A stretch of 64,000 nucleotides of DNA from Lentibacillus juripiscarius JCM 12147 (GCA_001311805.1 BBCA01000003.1:50344-114343); one strand, 5' to 3'; shown: positions 25,208-36,047, counted from the stretch's first letter. The notes: a model not told the origin generated them from the letters alone. Made by a program: numbers and translations.

Positions 25208-25216
25208 ATTATAGCA
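25208..25216 (-). promoter_or_regulatory. Extended -10 promoter of cymR
   Basis: TGCTATAAT read on the minus strand, about 55 bp upstream of the cymR start. No good -35 is visible, as is usual for extended -10 promoters. Confidence 0.6.
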
Positions 25217-25300
25217 TGAATCGCCTGTTTCTTGCATTTTATCACAATCAGAATTACGCTTTTACATAGAAACAACCACTATAAGCAAAGGACGATAAAA

Positions 25301-26626
25301 ATGGAACATAAACCACTCGCATTTCGCATGCGGCCAGAACACATAGACGATATCATCGGCCAGAAGCACCTGGTCAGCGAAGGAAAAATATTGAACCGAA
25401 TGATCCAGGCTGAACGGCTGGCATCCATGATTTTATACGGGCCACCCGGAACTGGCAAAACCTCCATGGCATATGCTCTGGCAAAAAGTCTGGAAATGCC
25501 AGTAAAAATGCTTAATGCTGTCGTTGATAAGAAAAAAGATATGGAAATTGTCGTGGAAGAAGCAAAAATGAGCGGACAAGTAGTGCTGGTACTGGATGAA
25601 GTACACAGGCTTGACAAGGCGAAACAGGATTTTCTGCTGCCGCACATCGAGAGCAATCGTGTCACGCTCATCGGCTGTACAACAAGCAACCCTTATCATT
25701 CTATTAATCCAGCGATAAGGAGCAGATGCCATTTATTTGAACTTCATCCCCTAACAGAAGAGGATATCAAAACGGCGGTGATCCGAGCCTCTGAAGATGA
25801 GCGAAACGGGCTTGGCAGCCGGAAAATTGAATGGACGGACGATGCCTTGGACCACTTTGCGTTTGCGGCCAATGGTGACATGCGTTCGGCATTGAACGGA
25901 CTGGAACTTGCCGTTTCATCCACACCACCCGACTCAAAAGGCGAAACAGTTATAACGCTGGCAATTGCGGAAGAATGCATGCAGAAAAAAAGCTTCACGC
26001 ACGATAAAGATGGAGACGCACACTATGATGTACTTTCCGCTTTCCAAAAATCCATCAGAGGAAGTGACGTTGATGCCGCACTTCACTACCTGGGAAGACT
26101 GATTGAAGCCGGAGACCTTGACAGCATTGAACGGCGTATGATTGTCTGTGCATATGAAGATATCGGCCTTGCCAATCCGCAAGCAGGCCCCCGTGCCGTG
26201 GCTGCCGCTGATGCTGCCCATCGCCTTGGTTTCCCGGAAGCCCGTATTCCACTGGCTGCAACAATCGTGGAACTCTGCCTTTCCCCAAAATCAAATTCGG
26301 CGTATAAGGCGCTTGATGGTGCACTGGCAGATATCCGCAGCGGCAAAATCGGTGAAATACCGGCACATTTAAAAGATGCGCACTACCAGGGAGCAAAGGA
26401 CTTGGGCCGGGGCCTCGATTATAGATACCCGCATAACTATCAAGAAGGATGGGTAAGCCAACAGTATTTGCCAGATACGCTGAAACACAAACAATACTAT
26501 AAACCAAAAAGTACCGGCAAATTTGAACAGGCTCTGAAGCAGGTACATGACAAGATTCAGGCTGATAAAATAATAATAGATTATAGAGGTATAAATCCTT
26601 TTTCAAACGGTCAGACTAATCAATAA
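25301..26626 (+). CDS. rarA: RarA (MgsA), AAA+ replication-associated recombination protein
   Basis: AAA+ ATPase related to clamp loaders, acting at stalled replication forks. 441 residues, intact. MEHKPLAFRMRP at the start, Walker A GPPGTGKTS at residues 47-55, Walker B LVLDEVHR, sensor-type GCTTSNPYHSINPAIRSR, and the C-terminal MgsA domain (MIVCAYEDIGLANP, YRYPHNYQEGW). The ATG at 25301 follows AAAGGA; the frame extends upstream without a binding site. It is divergent from cymR. Confidence 0.94.
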   Translation: MEHKPLAFRMRPEHIDDIIGQKHLVSEGKILNRMIQAERLASMILYGPPGTGKTSMAYALAKSLEMPVKMLNAVVDKKKDMEIVVEEAKMSGQVVLVLDEVHRLDKAKQDFLLPHIESNRVTLIGCTTSNPYHSINPAIRSRCHLFELHPLTEEDIKTAVIRASEDERNGLGSRKIEWTDDALDHFAFAANGDMRSALNGLELAVSSTPPDSKGETVITLAIAEECMQKKSFTHDKDGDAHYDVLSAFQKSIRGSDVDAALHYLGRLIEAGDLDSIERRMIVCAYEDIGLANPQAGPRAVAAADAAHRLGFPEARIPLAATIVELCLSPKSNSAYKALDGALADIRSGKIGEIPAHLKDAHYQGAKDLGRGLDYRYPHNYQEGWVSQQYLPDTLKHKQYYKPKSTGKFEQALKQVHDKIQADKIIIDYRGINPFSNGQTNQ

Positions 26627-26757
26627 CAACGTTAAAATCTATGAATACATGCGCGACCAGAAGAAAAACGTGCAGCTATTCTAAACTATTTGAATAACCT
26701 CTTTTAATTGTTACAACAAATCGCAGTCACCGTTATGGAAAAAGGAGTTGAACCAAA

Positions 26758-27536
26758 TTGGCTAAAGTGAGACAAGATGCTTGGTCACATGAGGATGATT
26801 TATTACTAGCAGAAACAGTTCTGCGTCACATCAGGGAAGGAAGCACCCAATTAAACGCTTTTGAAGAAGTCGGCGACAAACTGAACCGGACTTCTGCCGC
26901 TTGCGGATTTCGCTGGAATGCGGAAGTGAGGAACAAATATACTGATGCAATCGAACTTGCCAAACGTCAGCGGAAAGAAAAAAGCGTGCGAATGCAACAA
27001 AGGCGAAAGAGCCTATTATGCATGTATCACAAACAAATGAACAGTCCAGCGAAGAACTGCTAGGACTTGACGAAACAATCCCGGTCTCTGGCGGAGTAGT
27101 ACCAGCCTCCAGGGAAACAATGCCTGTCTCTGGCGAAGCAGTACCAGCCTCTGGAGAAACAATGCCTGTCTCCGGCGAAGCAGTACCGGCAGAAAACACC
27201 GAAGCTGGGCAAACGATGACAATGGATACAGTCATTCAATTTTTAAAGCAAGTAAAAAAGACTATCATGCTTCCAATCAATCAAAAGAATCTGCTAAAAA
27301 ATTGGAAGAAGAAAATAAAATGCTTAGAGAAGAGGTAAGCGGACTGAAAGAACAGCTGTCAGAGTCAAAAAACAGCTTGAGTCGCTGAAGGAAGACTATC
27401 AAGTCTTTATGCAGATCATGGATAGAGCTCGTAAAATGACCGTTTTGGATGATCAGGGTTCGTTTCAGGCTCCATCGTTCCGTATGGATAAAACGGAAAC
27501 CTCCAGCAGGTTGCAGATGGATCTGGCAATCAATAG
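26758..27536 (+). CDS. RsfA-family sporulation transcription regulator
   Basis: About 259 residues. The N-terminus is a Myb/SANT-like domain ([35 protein letters not shown]) typical of the RsfA family, which tunes prespore SigF-dependent genes. The middle contains a 14-residue tandem repeat ([14 protein letters not shown], about 2.6 copies at 27081-27196) and the C-terminal part is a coiled coil ([19 protein letters not shown]) ending near FRMDKNGNLQQV. The start is TTG after AAAGGAG. At least three frameshifts (near 27000, 27260, 27370, 27500) split it; I infer the stop at 27536. Confidence 0.75.
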
Positions 27537-27561
27537 GTGATACTTAACTGGACTTTACCAT

Positions 27562-27598
27562 AAAAAGGAATCGGCACATCGCCGATTCCTTTTTATTT
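27562..27598. terminator. Terminator after the RsfA-like gene
   Basis: AAGGAATCGGC pairs with GCCGATTCCTT over a 5-nt loop; T and A runs on the two sides allow termination in both directions. Confidence 0.8.
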
Positions 27599-27644
27599 AG
27601 ATATGTCATTATGTAACCAATCCCAATTGTGCCGTCTGCTCTTG

Positions 27645-27800
27645 GTTTTGATCCCGCTCGCGGCAGGTGGGTGCCCTGTTCCATGTGTGTTGTACTTCCT
27701 ATAAAATAGGCTTGCACGCAACACGAAAACCTATGCGGGCTCCCTTTTATAAAAGTGTTCGGTCAAAACGAATGCTTCAGACGAACACATCAGGATTGAA
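27645..27800 (-). ncRNA. Probable 6S RNA (bsrA-like)
   Basis: A 380-bp gap between two convergent genes holds no reading frame but has strong structure on the minus strand: GTGTTCG (near 27786) pairs with CGAACAC (near 27756); GGGAGCCC (near 27743) pairs with GGGCACCC (near 27672) with one mismatch; inside that, GTGTTG pairs with CAACAC and CCTAT with ATAGG. A long rod with a bulged middle fits 6S RNA, which mimics an open promoter and binds RNA polymerase. I recall bsrA lying next to aspS in B. subtilis. TATAAA near 27828 could be its -10. Not confirmed by a covariance model. Confidence 0.6.
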
Positions 27801-27919
27801 GTGGTTCATGAACCTTTAGTGTATTTATAATTTAACATACACCGTAAGATTTATCAATATCCTCTTTCATGAAATATACATGACAGATGTTACAATCAAC
27901 TAACATTTCGTCAACCGGC

Positions 27920-29684
27920 TCATTTTTCTTTCTGGACCTGAATAGACAGCTCATCCAACTGTTCGTTGCTGACGTCGCTGGGTGCGTCGGTCAGCAGATC
28001 GGAAGCGGAAGCGGTCTTCGGAAATAGGATTGTATCCCTGAGATTTGTTCTTCCGGCCAACAGCATGACAATACGATCCAGTCCCAATGCAATCCCGCCA
28101 TGTGGTGGCGCGCCGTATTCCAGTGCCTCAAGCAGGAACCCGAACTGCTCCTCCGCTGCTTCTTGTGAAAAACCGAGCACTTCAAACATTTTATCCTGCT
28201 GTTCTTTCTTATAATTACGCAGAGATCCTCCACCAAGTTCATATCCATTCAAAACGAGGTCGTAAGCGTTGGCACGGACATCAGCGGGGTTCGTATCCAG
28301 TTTGTCCAAATCTTCCTCTACCGGTTTGGTGAATGGGTGGTGTGCTGCAAAATAACGTTCAAGCTCCTCATCATACTCTAAGAGCGGCCAATCAGTCACC
28401 CATAGAAAATGGAACTTGTTCTCATCAATCAGATCAAGCTCTTTCCCAAGCTTCAGCCGCAATGCCCCCAGGCTGTCATATACAACGGATGATTTATCTG
28501 CACCGAACAGGAGCAGATCACCGTCTTCAACGTCGGCACGCTGAATGAGACCTTTTTTCTCTTCGTCTGTTAAAAATTTGGCAATCGGTCCGGTTAAATC
28601 ACCACTATCAGCCTTAAGCCATGCCAGTCCTTTGGCACCATAAATTTTCACAAACTCTGTGAGCTTATCAATAGCTTTGCGCGAGTAGTTTGCTGCCTGC
28701 CCTTTCACGTTTAAAAGGGACACTTTTCCACCGGCCTCAAGCGCATCTTTAAATACCTTAAACGAGGAATCTGCCAGGACATCAGACACTTGGATCAATT
28801 CCAGCCCAAATCGTGTATCTGGCTTATCAGAACCAAACGTTCCATCGCCTCGTCATAAGACATTTTCGGGAATGGCTGCGGAATAGTTTCTCCTTTTACC
28901 TTTTCCATGACCTGATTCATCATTTTTCTGTCATATACATTATTTCGTCACCGGACATAAATGACGTTTCAATGTCAATTTGAGTAAATTCCGGCTGTCG
29001 GTCAGCCCTTAAATCTTCATCCCGGAAACAGCGTGCAATCTGATAATACTTCTCAAAACCGCTCATCATGATAAGCTGCTTAAACAGTTGCGGCGACTGT
29101 GGCAAAGCATAGAATTCCCCATGATGCACACGGCTTGGAACAAGATAGTCTCTTGCCCCTTCTGGTGTACTCTTTGTCAGAATGGGTGTTTCCATTTCAA
29201 TGAATCCATCATCATTAAGAAATTCTCTGACGGACTGCGTTATCTGATGACGCATTTTGAATGTTTCCTGCAGGCTTTGCCGCCGCAGGTCAATATATCG
29301 GTACTTCAGACGCAAATCCTCCGCTACATCTGTTTCTTCCTGAATTAGAAATGGTGGTGTTTTTGCTTTATTCAAAAGAACAGCCTCGGATGCGAGCACT
29401 TCAATTTCCCCTGTTTCCATGGCCGGGTTAACCGTGTCCGGATCACGTTCAACCACTCGCCCCCGAACTTCGATGACATACTCACTCCGTACGGTTTCGG
29501 CTACCTTCAGTGCTTCCGTCGAATGATCCGGGTTAAATACGATTTGCACCAGACCTGACTTGTCACGCAAATCAATAAAAATCAAACCACCCAGATCCCG
29601 GCGCCGCTGCACCCAGCCCTTCAGCATTACTTCCTGCTCCATATTCTTTTCACCGAGTGTACCAGCCAATATTCGTTCACGCAT
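27920..29684 (-). CDS. aspS: AspS, aspartyl-tRNA synthetase
   Basis: Class II synthetase, about 588 residues. N-terminal OB-fold anticodon domain ([21 protein letters not shown]), then the catalytic core with motif 2 ([20 protein letters not shown] split over two stretches), the bacterial GAD insertion ([36 protein letters not shown]), and motif 3 [14 protein letters not shown]. The start at 29684 follows AGGAGG and overlaps the end of hisS by 8 nt. Two frameshifts: a missing A near 28923 and a missing T near 28840. Co-transcribed with hisS. Confidence 0.95.
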
Positions 29685-30966
29685 TGCTATTTCCTCCTGA
29701 CAGCTTATCCTGTAAATAAGCCACTGCTTGTTCCAATGGCACTTCTTCCTGATTGCCTGTTTCCATTTCCTTTACATTGACCAATTGCTTGTCCATTTCA
29801 TTTTCTCCCAGAATCAGCACGTATTTTGCACGATAGCGATCAGCTGCCTTAAACTGCGCTTTCATCTTCCGCTCCTGGTAATCCCTGTCAATTTGGATAC
29901 CATTTCTGCGTAAATCATGAATGAGCTTGACAGATGCTTTGTCAGCTTCATCCCCAACCGCGATAAGAAAACAGTCCAAATCATTATCCGCGGGAATGTC
30001 GATGTTTTCGGCCTCCAGTGCCATCAGTAGCCGTTCAATTCCCATTCCGAAGCCAATCCCCGGTGTAGCTGGTCCACCTAATTCTTCCGTCAGGCCATTG
30101 TACCTTCCACCACCAGCAAGTGTTGTAATAGCACCAAAGCCGTCCGCTTCACTCATAATTTCAAAGGCCGTATGATTGTAATAATCAAGCCCCCGCACCA
30201 GATTCGCATCCACTTCAAAATCAATGCCCATTAGTGTCAGATAGCTTTTCACTTTCTCAAAATAACCTTCAGAATATGCATTCAAATGATCAAGAATGGA
30301 TGGAGCGTTCTCCATTGCCGGATGATCCTTGTCCGTCTTGCAATCCAGAACGCGCAGTGGATTTGTTCCAGCCGCGTCTGGCAGTCACCGCATAATTCAT
30401 CCTTGTATGGTGTGAAATGGTCAACCAGGGCCTGCCGGTGACTTTCACGGCTTTCACTGTCACCGAGTGAGTTGATAACAAGTTTCAATGATTTAAGGCC
30501 GAGTTCCTTATAACAGGACATGGCCAGATCGATCACTTCCGCGTCTGCTGCCGGGTCTGAGCTTCCCAGCACTTCAACACCAAATTGATTGAGCTGGCGC
30601 ATTCTTCCCTTTGTGGCCGTTCATACCGGAACATAGGTGCAAAATAATACAGTTTTACCGGCTGACTAGCGTTGCCATGCATTTTATGTTGTACAAACGA
30701 GCGAACGACAGAGGCAGTTCCTTCCGGGCGCAGTGTCAGACTTCTACCCCCACGGTCTTCAAATGTGTACATTTCTTTCTGGACGATATCAGTGGAATCG
30801 CCAACTCCCCGCTGGAATACTTCTGTATGTTCAAATAAAGGTGTCCGAATTCATCGAAATGATATCTATTGCAAATATCTTTCATTTTCGTTTCAACATA
30901 CTGCCATTTCACAGCTTCTTCCGGCAGTATATCCACCGTCCCTCTTGGTGCTTTCATACTACTCAT
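29677..30966 (-). CDS. hisS: HisS, histidyl-tRNA synthetase
   Basis: Class II synthetase of about 429 residues. The N-terminus [18 protein letters not shown] is typical; motif 2 ([29 protein letters not shown]), the histidine-specific [16 protein letters not shown] and motif 3 [13 protein letters not shown] are visible. The ATG at 30966 follows AAAGGGGGT; a second in-frame ATG lies 9 nt later. At least three frameshifts (near 30780, 30595, 30340) cut it but compensate overall. A T-box leader controls the hisS-aspS operon from 31.6 kb. Confidence 0.95.
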
Positions 30967-31019
30967 CCTAAAATACCCCCTTTATCAATTTACCAAGCAT
31001 ATACAAAGGTTCTTTTCTT

Positions 31020-31540
31020 AAACTTTGTTGGATCTCCAGTGCAACTGATATAAACTGCGACACAGTAAAACTCTCATTAGTAAGGCTTTCTCCTGTTCTA
31101 ATTACCATCAAGTGCTTAGAGTCGCTACGGCAATATACTCCGCTTTCCATGGGCACGGCCTCAGCCTCCTCGGAAGCAAATACCGCTTCCTCCGGGGTCT
31201 TCGGACTCGTGCTGTTCCCATAGGAGTCTGCGTATATTGCCTCCGCAGGCAGTGTATTTCTGTTTATTGACAGGGTGAGGCCCATGAAATCAGTGTTTAA
31301 AGGGTTTTCTCTATTAAGACAGAACACAACGTTAAGCTGCGGAAAAATGCGACACTCCAGCGGGAAAGGAACAGTCTGAAGACCCCACAGCGAACGAAAG
31401 TGAGCGAGGAGGCTGAAGCGTTCCCCGCGGAAAGGGAGTATTTTTCCGCAGCGACGTACTAGCACTTTGCCCCGATAGAATTGGAGGAAAGCATTCAAAA
31501 AGTTACGTCGCAGTTTATGGAAATTGTTCAGCAGTGTTAC
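31020..31540. repeat. Family A dispersed repeat, double inverted copy, between the hisS leader and hisS
   Basis: Two GC-richer arms in opposite orientation. The first (about 31120-31245) runs from CGGCAATATACTCCGCTTTCC to GGAGTCTGCGTATATTGCC, itself an inverted pair. The second (about 31335-31460) runs from GCTGCGGAAAAATGCGACAC to GGAGTATTTTTCCGCAGCG. Outer segments ATATAAACTGCGACAC (31048) and GACGTAACTTTTTG-like (31498) recur in other family A sites. A 176-codon open frame across it has no homology sense and I reject it. The whole block lies within the hisS mRNA. Confidence 0.75.
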
Positions 31541-31595
31541 ATTCTCTAAGATGATACAAAAAGCAACAGTCTTTTTAAAAACAACAGCCTACAGA

Positions 31596-31800
31596 AAAGA
31601 CTCCCATCCCTAGTAAAAGGGACGGGAGCCTGCCCGCGTTGCCACCCTGGTTGATGTTTCAAAAACATCCGCTCTTCACAGTTAACGCCTGCAAAACGTC
31701 TATACCTACTACACCTGTCTTAGTTCGGTATAGAACCTAAGGAATGTCGTTCATCAGGGCATGATGCAAAAATGTTTTCAGCCTATGACATTTTCTCTCT
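31596..31800 (-). promoter_or_regulatory. T-box riboswitch leader of hisS-aspS
   Basis: The minus strand shows the T-box core AGGGTGGCAACGCGGG at about 31648-31633, followed by a terminator (CTCCCGTCCC pairing with GGGATGGGAG, then TCTTTTC) at about 31628-31596. Stem I lies upstream. A GACAT at about 31748-31744 would offer overlapping Asp (GAC) and His (CAT) codons, which would suit an operon for both synthetases, but I could not prove that it is in the specifier loop. Confidence 0.9.
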
Positions 31801-31866
31801 TTCCATATGCGTTCTGATTACTTTTTCCCTCACTGGTTATCGTCATCTATTCATGGAATGATTCTT

Positions 31867-31895
31867 ATGTTAATGTTTCCTGTTTCTGTTGTCAA
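31867..31895 (-). promoter_or_regulatory. Promoter of the hisS-aspS leader
   Basis: TTGACA (31895-31890) and TAACAT (31872-31867) on the minus strand with a 17-bp spacer, about 65 bp upstream of the first structured part of the T-box leader. It starts right after the yrzK-like stop codon. Confidence 0.75.
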
Positions 31896-31902
31896 GTGCG
31901 GT

Positions 31903-32064
31903 TTATTTTTTCTTCAGCCGCTTCACTTCACCAAGCGTTATGCCAAGCTCTTCGGCAATTTCCATATGATGAAACTGGTCTTCCATCTCCATAAAACGAT
32001 GAAAATCCGCACCATATATGTCTTTATTAACTGCGGCACTCCATTGTTTGTCCTGAACACGCAT
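31903..32064 (-). CDS. Small YrzK-like protein
   Basis: 53 residues, beginning MRVQDKQWSAAVNKDIYGAD and ending LGITLGEVKRLKKK. The C-terminal part (HMEIAEELGITLGEVKRLKK) looks like a helix-turn-helix half. The ATG follows a strong AAAGGAGGAA. B. subtilis has a similarly small gene (yrzK) between yrvJ and hisS. No function known. It is too short for usual gene-length cut-offs but the binding site and helix pattern support it. Confidence 0.7.
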   Translation of the reverse strand: MRVQDKQWSAAVNKDIYGADFHRFMEMEDQFHHMEIAEELGITLGEVKRLKKK

Positions 32065-32218
32065 CCAATTCCTCCTTTACTGCTTCTAGCTTTGCCATGA
32101 AGGAATTGTTTTATGAATGGGCAGGATAAGCTATAACTGAGCACATTCACGGTCGACTTTTGTACCATACACCATTAAAATAGAAACAAAACAAATAACG
32201 GATCGGAGGAGATCTCCC

Positions 32219-33091
32219 TTGTACCATCAGAAAGCAGCAATCATCCTTCTCAGTTCATTATACTTCGCTTTCGCGTCTGCGGCACAAACAGGCGAAGCCA
32301 TCATCAAGACAGACATTCTGAATGTGCGGTCAGGTCCAGGTCTTGATTTCGAACGGATTGGTAAAGTATATCGTGACGAGGCCCACCCGATTCTTGATGA
32401 GCAGGATGACTGGGTGAAAATAAAAACGCCTAATCAATCTGGCTGGATCGCCAATGAGTACATTGTGAAAACCCAGCGACGTGATGAAGAAAAAAAGGCA
32501 GCAACAGCACCTGAGCCCGGGGACAAAAACAAGCCGTTAGATGCGAATGCTCTGGATCAAAAACAATTGTGCTGGATGCGGGACACGGCGGGAGAGACAG
32601 TGGTGCGATTGGTGCCAGGGGAACCAATGAAAAGACGTTTACGCGAAAGACCGTCCAGGAGTTGAAACAAACACTCACGTCCATGGGCGCAGAGGTCGTT
32701 TGACAAGGGAGACCGACCGTTTTGTCTCGCTGGCAGCCAGGGCTTCTCTATCCAATCTCTCTCGGGCCGATGCTTTTGTGAGCATTCACTATAACAGTTT
32801 TCCACAAAAGCCAGGTGTGGCCGGTGTTGGAACATACTATCAAGACAATCATGATAAAGCGCTCGCCCTTTCTGTACAGAAAGGAATTACCCGCGCAACC
32901 GAAGCGAATGACCGCGGGATTAGTGAAGCGGACTATCAGGTGACCAGGCAAAGTGCCATTTCGGCCATCCTCGTTGAAGCAGGGTTTATTTCCAATGCTG
33001 AAAAAGAGCAGCTTATCCGGACAGACGCGTATCAAAAAAGCTTGCCACCGGAATTGCAACTGGATTGAATGCGTACTTCATGAACCAATAA
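32219..33091 (+). CDS. N-acetylmuramoyl-L-alanine amidase with one SH3b domain (YrvJ-like)
   Basis: Exported cell wall hydrolase of about 290 residues. Signal peptide (IILLSSLYFAFASAAQ), one bacterial SH3 domain (IIKTDILNVRSGPGLDFERIG, GWIANEYI), then a zinc-dependent Amidase_3 domain with IVLDAGHGGRDSGAIG and a late VEAGFISNAEKE holding zinc and catalytic residues. B. subtilis YrvJ has several SH3b units; here only one. The start is TTG after GGAGGAG. At least two frameshifts (near 32568 and 32700, a missing T) plus one near 33045 break it. Divergent from the yrzK-like gene. Confidence 0.88.
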
Positions 33092-33123
33092 CAAAACGGG
33101 AGACGCTTACGGCAGCGCTCCCG
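33092..33123. terminator. Terminator between the convergent amidase and dtd genes
   Basis: GGGAGCGC pairs with GCGTCTCCC on the minus strand with flanking A and T tracts. It can serve both genes. Confidence 0.65.
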
Positions 33124-33570
33124 CTATCTGTCTTTGCTGTCGAGTATAATGGTTACAGGGCCAGCATTGGTCAGCTGCACATGCATCATTTCTCCAAATT
33201 CACCTGTTTCCACATTGATGCCCTGCTGCCTTACACGTTCATTGAAATAATCGTATAAGGCTTCAGCCTGTTCCGGTTTCGCCGCTTTTAAATAATTTGG
33301 CCTTCTTCCCTTTCTCGTATCAGCATAAAGAGTAAACTGGGAAATAGACAAGACTTGCCCGCCGACATCCTTTAATGAATCGTTCATTTTGCCATTATTA
33401 TCCTCAAACACGCGCAAATGAATCAGTTTGTCGGCCAGATAGTCCGCATCCTCTTCCGTATCATCATGCGTGACCCCTAACAAGACCACCATGCCTTGTT
33501 CTATGGCACCGGTCTCCGTTCCATTCACGGTCACATTCGCATCCAGTGCACGCTGAATCACTGCTTTCAT
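33124..33570 (-). CDS. dtd: Dtd, D-aminoacyl-tRNA deacylase
   Basis: Removes D-amino acids mis-attached to tRNA. 148 residues, intact. The active-site motif [15 protein letters not shown] and the C-terminal [11 protein letters not shown] (the cis Gly-Pro chiral filter) are both present. The start at 33570 gives MKAVIQRAL; it lies 23 bp after the relA stop, and the pair is conserved in Bacilli. Confidence 0.95.
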   Translation of the reverse strand: MKAVIQRALDANVTVNGTETGAIEQGMVVLLGVTHDDTEEDADYLADKLIHLRVFEDNNGKMNDSLKDVGGQVLSISQFTLYADTRKGRRPNYLKAAKPEQAEALYDYFNERVRQQGINVETGEFGEMMHVQLTNAGPVTIILDSKDR

Positions 33571-33592
33571 TTCTTCATTGCCCCTTCTAAAA

Positions 33593-35793
33593 CTATTGAA
33601 TCGTCCGAGTGACCGAATAAACATCTTTAATCTGTTTAATCCGCCCGACAATCCGTTTTAAATGACCTGTATTATGAATAAGAATTGTAATTTGAATGAC
33701 GGCCATTCTGTTCCGGTCTGATCGGCCATTAACATGCGTAATATTTGTTTTTGTTTCATTGACTGCCTGCAGCACTTCATTCAATAATCCTCGGCGGTCA
33801 TATCCAGTTATTTCCAGATCCACATGATATTGTTTTTTATCCGTATGACTGTCTTCCCATTCGACGTGCAGGTATCGCTGCTGCGCCTCTTCTGTCTGAA
33901 CATTCGGACAATCTGCCCGATGAACGGACACACCCCTGCCTTTTGTAATATAACCGACAATTGGATCACCTGGAACCGGATTACAACATTTCGACAGGCG
34001 TACTAACAGGTTATCTACACCCTCTACTTTGACACCCGAATCGCGTTTTTGCATTCTCTTCGGTGGCGTATCATTTTTCACTTCTTCCAGTGTGTCTTCC
34101 AAGTGTTGCTTTTTCAGCTTTGTTTTCCGGGTTTTTCCGTCAGACGGGTTGCTATCAATGCGGCTGTTATTCCCTGATACCCGACCGCAGCATACATATC
34201 CTCTTCATTGGTGAAATTGAACTTCTCAAAAACACGTTTTAGATTATCCTGAATAAGCACTTCCTTTGGCTCAATACCAAGGGCACGAATTTCTTTTTCA
34301 ACGGCTTCTTTGCCCTTACTGATATTTTCCTCGCGGCGCTGCTTTTTAAAGAATTGCTTAATTTTGCTTTTTGCCTGGGATGTCTGGGTAATCGACAGCC
34401 AGTCCTGCGATGGACCGTACGAATGTTTGGAAGTCATCACCTCCACAATATCCCCGTTTTTCAGTTTGTAATCAAGCGGCTCCATTTTTCCATTCACTTT
34501 GGACCCGATTGTTTTGTTCCCCACTTCCGTATGAATCCGGTAGGCGAAATCAAGTGGAACGGATCCTGATGGCAGTTCAATGACATCACCTTTTGGCGTG
34601 AAAACATACACCATATCCGAAAACAAATCAACTTTCAAGGTTTCCATGAACTCTTCCGCATCGTGCGTCTCACTTTGCCAGTCCAAAATTTCCCTGAACC
34701 ACGTCAGTTTTTCCTCAAACGATTTATTGTCTTTACTGGAGCGCTTGCCCTCTTTATAGGCCCAGTGTGCAGCAATACCATATTCTGCGATTTCATGCAT
34801 TTCTTTTGTCCGGATCTGCACTTCAAGCGGATCCCCTTTTGGACCAATGACTGTCGTGTGCAAAGACTGATACAGATTCGGTTTCGGCATCGCAATATAA
34901 TCTTTAAATCTGCCGGGCATCGGTTTCCAGCATGTATGGATGATCCCAAGCACGGCGTAACAATCTTTAATGCTGTTGACGATAATACGCACTGCCAGCA
35001 AATCATAAATTTCATTGAACTGCTTACTCTGTTTGGCCATTTTACGATAAATACTGTACAAATGCTTTGGCCTTCCCGAAATATCTGCCTCAATGTCCAC
35101 GTCGCTTAGCTGATTCTTCACTTCATCGATAACTTCCTCAATATATGTTTCCCGCTGGTTGCGCTTCTGCCGCATTAGCTGGACAATGCGGTAATATTGC
35201 TGCGGATTCAAATAGCGCAGTGCTGTGTCTTCCAGCTCCCATTTTATCGTCGAAATCCCGAGCCGATGGGCCAGTGGGGCAAAAATCTCCAGCGTTTCAT
35301 TTGATATCCGACGCTGCTTATCCGGCGGCAAATGTTTTAATGTACGCATATTATGAAGCCGGTCGGCAAGTTTGATCAGAATCACCCGGATATCCCTGGC
35401 CATGGCGACAAACATTTTCCGATGATTTTCCGCCTGGATTGCTTCTTTTGATTTGTATTTAATTTTGCCAAGCTTGGTAACACCATCGACAAGCATGGCC
35501 ACTTCATTGTCAAACGCAGCTTCCAGATCTTCCAGTGTCACTTGTGTATCTTCAACAACATCATGCAGAAAGCCGCCTGCAATTGTCACCGGGTCCATAC
35601 CAAGGTCGACCAGTATTCCAGCGACTTGGATTGGGTGTACGATATAAGGCTCACCGGATTTACGGAACTGATCTCTATGTGCATCCCTGGCGAACGCATA
35701 TGCACGCTGGAGAAAATCAGTATCTTCTTTTGTAAGATAATGGCGGGCCTTGTCAATCACTTCTTCACTTGTCATTATTCCTTCTTTTGCCAT
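33593..35793 (-). CDS. relA: RelA/SpoT-type bifunctional (p)ppGpp synthetase/hydrolase
   Basis: Rel enzyme that makes and degrades the stringent-response alarmone. About 733 residues (B. subtilis 734). N-terminal hydrolase domain with HD at 77-78 and ED at 81-82 (HDVVED, intact, so hydrolysis should be active); synthetase domain ([28 protein letters not shown]); TGS domain ([17 protein letters not shown]); zinc-finger-like helical region ([20 protein letters not shown]); C-terminal ACT ([19 protein letters not shown]). One missing A near 34137 splits it. Confidence 0.96.
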
Positions 35794-36047
35794 ATAGAAT
35801 CACCTGAATTCAGCCGGACAAAGATTTTCTCCCGGTTTCAGCATCAGTGCGTTTCCGCTCCACACGGCAATGCTTTTATTCGGGGAATGCCACGTCTCTT
35901 TTCTAATAGTATTAAAAAATATAGGGAAATGTAAAGAAAAACACTTTCCCTTTCCATTTATTTTTCTCGTATTGGTAAGCGGAAATTACTTCCTCTATAA
36001 CAAGAATAGGCCTGACGATGGTTCAGCCAGACCTTTTATATTCAAGA

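Noticed and set aside
26831..27235. A 134-codon minus-strand frame with [16 protein letters not shown] repeats
   Set aside because: It is the antisense reading of the tandem repeat in the RsfA-like gene; repetitive DNA opens all frames.
30968..31498. A 176-codon open frame upstream of hisS
   Set aside because: It lies wholly over the inverted family A repeat, has no binding site or recognisable domain, and its length comes from the GC-rich palindromic arms.
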